Shown one piece after another: positions 1 through 4,651 of a DNA stretch of 5,692 nucleotides. The translations under genes were made by a program, and so were the position numbers. Within the stretch, counting starts at the first letter, position 1, and each line of letters opens with the position of its first letter. Source of the DNA: Candidatus Dormiibacterota bacterium (GTDB taxonomy: Bacteria; Chloroflexota; Dormibacteria; UBA8260; Bog-877); assembly GCA_003164475.1 (NCBI GenBank), contig PLTL01000261.1:670-6361 (forward strand). The letters are read 5' to 3'. The notes beneath the pieces are model-generated. The model was not told the origin of the DNA. It did not search any database and was given only the letters and a program-made list of their open reading frames with translations.

Positions 1-1
1 C

Positions 2-127
2 GCCGAGGGCACCCCGGAGGAGCTGGCGGCCACGGCGGGCTCGGCGACCGGCGCCTACCTGGCGCCGCGCCTAGCCGTGAGCACTCCGACCGTTGCCGAC
101 CCGGTCCAGCGAGAGGTCGCGGTTTGA
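2..127 (+). CDS. uvrA: UvrABC excinuclease subunit A, C-terminal fragment (5' end outside window)
   Basis: Only the last 41 codons are present, read from base 2 to a TGA at 125-127. The fragment starts AEGTPEELAA and continues to TGAYLAPRLA. This matches the end of UvrA, where a G-T-P-E-E element followed by an S-x-T-G-x-Y/F-L motif closes the second ATPase module. UvrA is the damage-sensing ABC-type ATPase that loads UvrB in nucleotide excision repair. About 16 residues (VSTPTVADPVQREVAV) follow the usual end, a short non-conserved tail. The uvrC gene follows 154 bp downstream on the same strand, which supports the call, because uvrA and uvrC share neighbourhoods in several high-GC lineages. 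The ABC signature and Walker motifs lie outside the window, so identification rests on the tail motif and context. Confidence 0.82.
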   Translation, partial: AEGTPEELAATAGSATGAYLAPRLAVSTPTVADPVQREVAV

Positions 128-199
128 GCCAGGCCCTGGCGCCGCCAGACGTCGCCGGCCCGCCCCGCTCCAGAGAGCGCAGGCGGCGGGTTTCTGGCG
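128..199 (+). promoter_or_regulatory. Structured uvrA-uvrC spacer with alternating complementary segments
   Basis: Four short segments alternate in complementarity: GCCAG (128-132), CTGGC (136-140), GCCAG (144-148) and CTGGC (194-198). Segments 1:2 and 2:3 can each form a 5-bp hairpin with a 3-nt loop, but not both at once. Segments 3:4 extend to a perfect 7-bp outer stem (143-149 with 193-199). That stem encloses a 6-bp stem (159-164 with 185-190) and a 5-bp apical stem (166-170 with 175-179, loop CAGA). No U-tract follows, so it is not a standard intrinsic terminator. The layout resembles an attenuator or leader RNA, but short inverted repeats arise easily in DNA this GC-rich. A regulatory role is inference. 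Confidence 0.3.
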
Positions 200-203
200 T
201 CCT

Positions 204-222
204 GGGGGTGGGGAGGGTTGGG
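204..222 (+). other. Canonical G-quadruplex motif on the sense strand upstream of uvrC
   Basis: Four G-tracts (204-208, 210-213, 215-217, 220-222) are separated by loops of 1, 1 and 2 nt (T, A, TT). This satisfies the G3+N1-7 quadruplex rule with very short loops, the most stable class. It starts 5 nt after the end of the nested hairpin and ends 59 nt before the uvrC start codon, in the non-template strand, so a transcript would carry it. C-runs at 226-228, 232-234 and 237-239 could pair with the G-tracts and compete with folding. Formation and effect are inferred. Confidence 0.5.
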
Positions 223-238
223 CCGCCCGAGCCCGTCC

Positions 239-259
239 CGGCGGTGGGTGAGACCGCCG
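239..259 (+). promoter_or_regulatory. Perfect 7-bp hairpin in the uvrC leader
   Basis: CGGCGGT (239-245) is exactly complementary to ACCGCCG (253-259), leaving a 7-nt loop (246-252). It ends 22 nt before the uvrC ATG. There is no following T-run, so it is not a terminator. It could protect or modulate the uvrC ribosome binding region, but this is inference. Confidence 0.3.
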
Positions 260-281
260 CACCGGCGGAAGAACGCTAGTC

Positions 282-2249
282 ATGGATCCTGACGCAGATC
301 TTTCGCCGCTGGCGGACGCGGAGTTCCCAGCGCCCGAGGCGGCGGTCTCGGGCCGGGGTGCCGCGCCGCGGCTACGTCAGAGCCCGGCCCTGCTCAAGGC
401 GAGGCTGAGGGCCGCCCCGACCACTGCCGGTGTGTACCTCTTTCGCGGGCCTTCGGCCCAGGTGATTTACGTGGGCAAGTCCGCCAACCTGCGAGACCGG
501 CTGCGCAGCTACTTCGTGAGCTGGGGCGCCCAGCCCCCGCGGATCCAGCGGTTGGTGGATTCGGTCTTCGACTTCGAGGTCATCGCCGCTGGCAGCGAGC
601 AGCAGGCATTGATCCTGGAGAACACACTGATCAAGCGCTACCACCCGCGCTTCAACGTGCGCCTGCGGGACGACAAGAACTACCTGTACTTCCGGATCCC
701 CGAGCCCACGGCCAGGAGCCGGGGGCAAGCTCCCGCGGATGTCTCGGGGCGGCTGGCGGCCTTTCCCCGCCCCAATTTCACCAGGCGGTTGGGCAACGAC
801 CGGGCCCGCTACTTCGGCCCCTACACCGACGCCAAGTCGCTGCGCCGGTCGGTGCGTGAGGTCCGCACCGTCCTGCCCTTCAGGGGATGCACCGACGGGA
901 TCTTTCGCCGGGGCCGGGTCTGCCTGGACTACCACCTGGGAATATGCGCCGGGCCCTGCGCGGGGCTGATACGGCCCGGAGCTTACGCCGCCCTCCTGGA
1001 CGACACGGCCGCCTTCATGGAGGGACGGACCGGAGCGGTGACCCAGCGGCTGCGTGCGGAGATGGACCGGGCCAGTCAGGCTCTGGACTTCGAACGTGCG
1101 GCTTCGCTCCGGGACCGTCTTCACACCGTTGACAAGCTGGCGCATGAGCAGATCACAACCCCCAGGCTCGGCTCCGACGTGGATGTGGTGGGTCTGGCGG
1201 TCGACGGAGGCCAGGGGATGGCCGCCGTGTTGCTGGTCCGGGAGGGAAGGCTCCAGGGCATGGAACGTCACTCCTTGGAGGGGCTGGGGGGAATCGGGGA
1301 GGAGGAGATCGTCAGCAGCTTCGTGGCCCAGCACTATGGCAACGCCACCCACGTGCCTCGGGTCCTCTACCTTCCCCGCCGGCCACTCGCCCCGGAACTG
1401 CTGGAGGAGTTCCTCTCCTGTCGCAGGGGCGCCAAGGTGGAGGTGGTGATTCCCCAGCGGGGCCGGTTCCGGAGCCTGCTCCAGCGGGCGGAGGAGACCG
1501 CGGAGGCGGCGCTGGGCCAGGCCAAGATCGCCCAGGACTTTGACTCCGGCCGGGCCGCCGAGGTGCTTGAGGATCTCCGCCAGCGGTTGGGACTGGCTGA
1601 GCTCCCCCGGAGGATCGAGTGCTATGACATCAGCAACACCATGGGGCAGGAGAGTGTGGGGTCGATGGTGGTCTTCGAGGATGCCCGGCCCAAGCCCTCC
1701 GACTATCGGATCTTCGGGATCAGATCGGTGGAAGGCCCCAACGACTTCGCCAGTTTGGAGGAGGTGCTCACAAGGCGTCTGGGACACCTCAAACGAAGCC
1801 CCGAGGGGGAGGGAAGCTTCGGCATCCGGCCCGATCTGATGATCGTGGACGGGGGACAGGGCCAGCTGGCCGCCGCCCACCGCGCGCTGACGTCTCTGGG
1901 CTTCGGCGCCATTCCCCACCTGGGGCTGGCCAAGCGCTTCGAGGAGCTCTGGGCGGTGGGATCCGCAGACCCCATCCATCTCCCACCAGGCAGCCCCGCG
2001 CTCTTCCTGGTCCAGCGGGTGAGGGATGAGGCCCATCGCTTTGCCATCACCCTCCATCGGACCCGGCGGGGGAGGAGCGGGGTACGGTCTCGACTGGACG
2101 AGATCGGTGGGCTGGGCCCCAAGCGAAGGCGTGAGCTGCTCCGCCGCTTCGGGTCGGTGGCCGCGATTCGCAGTGCCTCGGTGGAGGAGCTGACCGCGGT
2201 CCCGGGTATCAACAATGCCCTTGCCGCCGCCATCAAGGAGATCCTGTGA
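282..2249 (+). CDS. uvrC: UvrABC excinuclease subunit C
   Basis: A complete 655-residue UvrC, which makes the 3' and 5' incisions on damaged DNA after UvrA/UvrB loading. The GIY-YIG nuclease domain starts at about residue 48 (GVY 50-52, IYVG 62-65), with likely catalytic Y63, R73 and metal-ligand E113. Cysteines C203, C214, C222 and C226 match the conserved four-cysteine cluster reported to hold an Fe-S cluster in E. coli UvrC. A UVR (UvrB-contact) helix pair lies at about 255-288. The RNase H-like nuclease domain has D449 (CYDIS), D488, D523 (IVDGG) and H585. Tandem helix-hairpin-helix motifs fill about 604-655. ATG 282 is the only usual start between the upstream in-frame stop (249-251) and the domain. 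A weak GGAAGA lies 9 nt before it. The start gives a roughly 40-residue Ala/Pro/Asp-rich leader. All catalytic residues appear intact. Confidence 0.97.
   Translation: MDPDADLSPLADAEFPAPEAAVSGRGAAPRLRQSPALLKARLRAAPTTAGVYLFRGPSAQVIYVGKSANLRDRLRSYFVSWGAQPPRIQRLVDSVFDFEVIAAGSEQQALILENTLIKRYHPRFNVRLRDDKNYLYFRIPEPTARSRGQAPADVSGRLAAFPRPNFTRRLGNDRARYFGPYTDAKSLRRSVREVRTVLPFRGCTDGIFRRGRVCLDYHLGICAGPCAGLIRPGAYAALLDDTAAFMEGRTGAVTQRLRAEMDRASQALDFERAASLRDRLHTVDKLAHEQITTPRLGSDVDVVGLAVDGGQGMAAVLLVREGRLQGMERHSLEGLGGIGEEEIVSSFVAQHYGNATHVPRVLYLPRRPLAPELLEEFLSCRRGAKVEVVIPQRGRFRSLLQRAEETAEAALGQAKIAQDFDSGRAAEVLEDLRQRLGLAELPRRIECYDISNTMGQESVGSMVVFEDARPKPSDYRIFGIRSVEGPNDFASLEEVLTRRLGHLKRSPEGEGSFGIRPDLMIVDGGQGQLAAAHRALTSLGFGAIPHLGLAKRFEELWAVGSADPIHLPPGSPALFLVQRVRDEAHRFAITLHRTRRGRSGVRSRLDEIGGLGPKRRRELLRRFGSVAAIRSASVEELTAVPGINNALAAAIKEIL
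2235..2240 (+). promoter_or_regulatory. Ribosome binding site fixing the GTG start of rapZ
   Basis: AAGGAG lies inside the last codons of uvrC, 5 nt before the GTG at 2246-2248. That GTG overlaps the uvrC TGA as GTGA. The combination supports the GTG start and translational coupling of rapZ to uvrC. Confidence 0.75.
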
Positions 2250-3037
2250 GAGATGTCCCGCTGAATGAATCGCCCCCGACACTGGTGGTGGTTGGCCCGC
2301 CGGGCAGCGGGGTCCAGCTGGTGGTCGCGGCGCTGGTCAGGGCCGGCGTCAAGGCCAGCGGCTGGGAGGGTGGGGCGCAGCCCCCGCCCCCGACTCTCCC
2401 GGGCGAGCCGGGCCCGCTGGTGGTGGCGCTGGAAGCCCACGATCTCACCTGCCTGGGTCGGCTCCAACCGCCCTGGTCCGAGCGCGAGCTGCCAGTGGAG
2501 ATGGGGGCCGCCGGCCGCGAACTGGAACTGAGCCGGCAGCGGCTCTTCCCGTGGCTGCTGCGAGCCCAGCTGGTTCTGGACACCAGCCAGCTGAGCGCGT
2601 TCCTGGTCGTGGCTCGCGTGCACCAACTGCTGCCTTACCTGCAACCGGATCCGGCCGCTCAGCCAGCGGTGGTCCTGGAGTCCTTCGCCTACCCTCGGGG
2701 AGTCCCCCTGGACCTGGGCTGGTGCCTTGATGCCAGAGCCCTGCGCAACCCCTACTGGGAGCCGGGCCTGCGCATGGTTTCGGGGCTCGACCCCCGGGTC
2801 CGGGAGTTCGTCCTCTCCCAGCCCCTCGCCCTGGCCCTGGTAGATGGCGCGGTATCCCTGTCGCGCCAGCTCCTTCCCGAGCTGGTGGCGAGATCGCGCC
2901 GGGTACTGCGAGTGGGATTTGGCTGCACGGGTGGTTTCCACCGCTCGGTGGCGCTCGCTGAAGCGGTGGGGGGCCAGCTGCGCGCGGCCGGGGTGGACAA
3001 CCTCATCTGGCACCGGGATTTGTCCGAAAGGGCCTAG
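2246..3037 (+). CDS. rapZ: RapZ/YvcJ-family protein with a degenerate P-loop
   Basis: A 263-residue protein starting at GTG and overlapping the uvrC stop by 4 bp. RapZ-family proteins (about 285-300 aa) pair an N-terminal P-loop domain with a C-terminal domain that, in E. coli, binds small RNAs and glucosamine-6-phosphate. The C-terminal half is well kept: RGVPLDLGWCLDARALRNPY (151-170), TGLDPRVRE-like SGLDPRVRE (179-187), GCTGGFHRSVALAE (226-239) and HRDL (256-259). The N-terminal half keeps the fold outline (V-V-V-G at 14-17, LDTSQLS at 111-117) but not its active site. The Walker A reads GPPGSGVQ (17-24), with V and Q in place of K and S/T. The usual LDA-x-D becomes LEAHD, and the RRRHPL signature is absent. 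Lysine is almost missing (only K36). In Actinomycetota and Bacillota the next genes are normally yvcK and whiA; here gap follows. Nucleotide hydrolysis is unlikely. The cellular target is unknown. Confidence 0.88.
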   Translation: MRDVPLNESPPTLVVVGPPGSGVQLVVAALVRAGVKASGWEGGAQPPPPTLPGEPGPLVVALEAHDLTCLGRLQPPWSERELPVEMGAAGRELELSRQRLFPWLLRAQLVLDTSQLSAFLVVARVHQLLPYLQPDPAAQPAVVLESFAYPRGVPLDLGWCLDARALRNPYWEPGLRMVSGLDPRVREFVLSQPLALALVDGAVSLSRQLLPELVARSRRVLRVGFGCTGGFHRSVALAEAVGGQLRAAGVDNLIWHRDLSERA

Positions 3038-3083
3038 TCGGGCCCGGTGGAATCTCGGTTCCGGGGCTGTCAGACCCCCTCTC

Positions 3084-3089
3084 TATACT
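3084..3089 (+). promoter_or_regulatory. Candidate -10 box of a gap promoter
   Basis: TATACT is a 5-of-6 match to the sigma70-type -10 consensus, in an A/T-containing island inside the 121-bp rapZ-gap spacer. No convincing -35 hexamer sits 16-18 bp upstream (the sequence there is C/G-rich). Transcription would start near 3096, giving a leader of roughly 60 nt. It would let gap be expressed independently of the uvr genes. Confidence 0.35.
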
Positions 3090-3144
3090 TGCCATTAGGG
3101 GTAGGCTCGCGTGGTGCCCGCCCATTCGCAGCGGCCATGGTGTT

Positions 3145-3150
3145 GGAGGT
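3145..3150 (+). promoter_or_regulatory. Ribosome binding site of gap
   Basis: GGAGGT lies 8 nt before the ATG at 3159. This strong, well-spaced Shine-Dalgarno sequence supports that start over the out-of-frame ATG at 3137. Confidence 0.8.
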
Positions 3151-3158
3151 AGGCAGGA

Positions 3159-4172
3159 ATGGCGGTCCGCGTGGGGATTAACGGATTCGGGCGAATTGGA
3201 CGGAACTTCTTGCGGGCGGCCCGGGGCAACGACGCCTTCGAGGTGGTGGCGGCGAACGACATCACCGGTACTGAGATGCTGGCCCACCTGCTCCGCCACG
3301 ACTCGATCCTGGGTGACTACCCGGGAACGGTGGAGCGGCACGACACCGAGCTGGTGGTGGACGGCAAGGCGCTGCGCGTCTTCAGCGACGGGGCCGCGCC
3401 TGGGGATGTCCCCTGGGCCGATCTCGGAGTGGAGCTGGTGGTGGAGTCCTCGGGTCACTTCAACCGCGCGGAGAAGGCCCGGCTGCACATCGATAAGGGC
3501 GGCGCGCGCAAGGTCGTCATCACTGCTCCCGCCAAGGGTGAGGACGTCACCATCTGCATGGGAGTGAACGAGGCCGTCTACGATCCCAGTCACCACCACG
3601 TGATCTCGAACGCGTCCTGCACCACCAACTGCCTGGCCCCGGTCGCCAAGGTGATCCACGCCAGCTTCGGGATCGAGACCGGGCTGATGACGACGATCCA
3701 TGCCTACACCGGGGATCAGCGGCTGCTGGACGCCCCCCACAGCGACCCCCGTCGGGCCCGGGCGGCAGCGCTCTCGCTGGTGCCCACCAGCAGCGGAGCG
3801 GCCCAGGCGGTGGCCAAGGTTCTTCCCGAGTTGGAGGGGCGTTTCCAGGGCTTCGCGATCAGGGTGCCAACTCCCAACGTGTCGCTGGTCGACCTGACCG
3901 CGATCACCGAGCGCGACACCGACGTGGAGTCCGTGAACGGGGCACTCCGAGTGGCGGCAGAGGGGGAGCTCAAGGGTATCCTCAGCGTCACCGACGAGCC
4001 CCTGGTCTCCATCGATTTCCGCGGCAATTCCAACTCCGCAATCGTGGACGCTCCCCTGACCATGGTGGCCGGCTCTCGCCACCTCAAGGTCCTGGCCTGG
4101 TACGACAACGAATGGGGTTACTCCTGCCGCGTGATCGACCTGATCGCGTTTCTGGTGAAGAAGGGTCTCTAA
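3159..4172 (+). CDS. gap: Type I glyceraldehyde-3-phosphate dehydrogenase
   Basis: A complete 337-residue enzyme of usual length. It catalyses the NAD(P)-dependent oxidation and phosphorylation of glyceraldehyde-3-phosphate to 1,3-bisphosphoglycerate in cytosolic glycolysis/gluconeogenesis. The Rossmann motif GINGFGRIGR spans 6-15. N33-D34 follow the second strand, and the acidic D34 favours NAD+. The active site SNASCTTNC (150-158) has catalytic C154, with general base H181 in HAYTGDQ. The phosphate-site loop TSSGAA is at 210-215, R235 is in IRVPTPNVS, and WYDNEWGYS is at 314-322. The position that separates NAD from NADP enzymes reads DAPHSD (191-196), with Ala where NAD-specific enzymes usually have Leu but with the Pro kept. 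Cofactor preference is probably NAD but not certain. Two in-frame stops (TAATAA, 4170-4175) end it. In the expected neighbourhood pgk and tpi would follow; here unrelated secreted-protein genes do. Confidence 0.97.
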   Translation: MAVRVGINGFGRIGRNFLRAARGNDAFEVVAANDITGTEMLAHLLRHDSILGDYPGTVERHDTELVVDGKALRVFSDGAAPGDVPWADLGVELVVESSGHFNRAEKARLHIDKGGARKVVITAPAKGEDVTICMGVNEAVYDPSHHHVISNASCTTNCLAPVAKVIHASFGIETGLMTTIHAYTGDQRLLDAPHSDPRRARAAALSLVPTSSGAAQAVAKVLPELEGRFQGFAIRVPTPNVSLVDLTAITERDTDVESVNGALRVAAEGELKGILSVTDEPLVSIDFRGNSNSAIVDAPLTMVAGSRHLKVLAWYDNEWGYSCRVIDLIAFLVKKGL

Positions 4173-4224
4173 TAAGAGGCGTTTGGCTGTAACTTTCACC
4201 CCGGCGAGAATCATCTTAGCTTGC

Positions 4225-4602
4225 ATGAAAACATTACTGTTTACTGCCCTTCTGGGCATCTTTGCATTGGCAGCTTCAGCTGCCGACGTCACGGGGAAAT
4301 GGACTGCGCAGGTTCCGGGGCGCAATGGCAACTCAGCGGAAACCACTTTTGTATTCAAGGTTGATGGCGCCAAGCTCACGGGCACGATGGATGGCGGCCG
4401 CGGCGGCCCGGTGGAGATCACCGACGGGAAGACCAGCGGCGACGACGTTTCCTTTGTGGTGGTGCGGAACTTCGGCGGGAACGACATGAAGATGGTGTTC
4501 AAAGGGAAGGTCTCGGGCAGCGAGATCAAGTTTTCCCGCGCGATGGAAGGCATGGACAACGCGCCTGCACCGATCGAGTTCACGGCGAAAAAGGCGAACT
4601 AA
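4225..4602 (+). CDS. Small secreted beta-rich protein of unknown function, Acidobacteriota-like
   Basis: A 125-residue protein with a clear Sec signal peptide: MK, a hydrophobic core (residues 4-16), then A-S-A with cleavage likely after A19 or A20. The mature part begins (A)DVTGKW and is built of short alternating strands and turns: FKVDGAKLTGTM (44-55), ITDGKTSGDDVSFVVV (65-80) and MVFKGKVSGSEIKF (90-103). From memory, exported proteins with this D-V/I-T-G-K-W opening and repeated K-x-x-G-x-x-L/I strands are very common in Acidobacteriota, all uncharacterised. ATG 4225 was chosen because it starts directly at the signal peptide; an in-frame TTG at 4183 would add 14 residues before it. No good Shine-Dalgarno is visible. 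The gene is less GC-rich than those upstream, uses TTA (codon 4) and other A/T-ending codons, and has 11 lysines. It lies 52 bp after gap. Function unknown; an envelope or periplasmic location is likely. Confidence 0.85.
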   Translation: MKTLLFTALLGIFALAASAADVTGKWTAQVPGRNGNSAETTFVFKVDGAKLTGTMDGGRGGPVEITDGKTSGDDVSFVVVRNFGGNDMKMVFKGKVSGSEIKFSRAMEGMDNAPAPIEFTAKKAN

Positions 4603-4608
4603 CTCCGC

Positions 4609-4651
4609 GTAGGAGGGAAGTATCGATAGGGTCCCGTGCTACGCCTCCTAC
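4609..4651 (+). promoter_or_regulatory. Shine-Dalgarno sequestering hairpin over the start of the receptor gene
   Basis: The strong Shine-Dalgarno AGGAGG (4611-4616) lies in GTAGGAGG (4609-4616). This is perfectly complementary over 8 bp to CCTCCTAC (4644-4651) in codons 3-6 of the downstream gene. The right arm continues without a break: CG (4642-4643) pairs with 4624-4625, and CTA (4639-4641) with 4627-4629. The left strand bulges at 4617-4623 and 4626. The GTG start (4636-4638) would sit in the apical loop. In this fold the ribosome site is blocked. The linear distance from Shine-Dalgarno to GTG is 19 nt, longer than usual. Confidence 0.4.

Noticed and set aside
1277..1306. G-rich run in uvrC as a second G-quadruplex
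   Set aside because: Only three tracts of three or more G are present before shorter GG pairs, and the codons are explained by conserved protein sequence.
372..2282. Very long minus-strand open frame (636 codons) opposite uvrC
   Set aside because: The translation is Pro/Gly/His/Gln-rich with no recognisable domain. It is the mirror of a verified high-GC gene whose codon bias removes antisense stops.
1703..3013. Minus-strand open frame of 436 codons opposite the uvrC-rapZ junction
   Set aside because: It crosses the boundary of two confident, translationally coupled genes and encodes Arg/Pro/Ser-rich low-complexity sequence.
3049..3079. GGAA/TTCC and GGGG/CCCC pairs after rapZ as a terminator
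   Set aside because: Both stems are only 4 bp, with 6- to 8-nt loops and no T-tract; a chance match in GC-rich DNA.
4167..4178. CTCT-AATA-AGAG hairpin at the gap stop as a terminator
   Set aside because: A 4-bp stem with no T-run is too weak for intrinsic termination.
4183..4211. Possible promoter TTGGCT, 17 bp, GAGAAT upstream of the small secreted-protein gene
   Set aside because: Each hexamer matches consensus at only 4 of 6 positions, and the implied leader would be about 7 nt; too weak to list as a feature.
4183..4224. TTG at 4183 as start of the small secreted protein
   Set aside because: It would put 14 residues before an otherwise ideal signal peptide and has no Shine-Dalgarno; ATG 4225 is better.
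3003..4583. Minus-strand open frame of 526 codons opposite gap and the small secreted-protein gene
   Set aside because: It spans two well-supported plus-strand genes and the spacer between them, and has no recognisable motif; a composition artefact.
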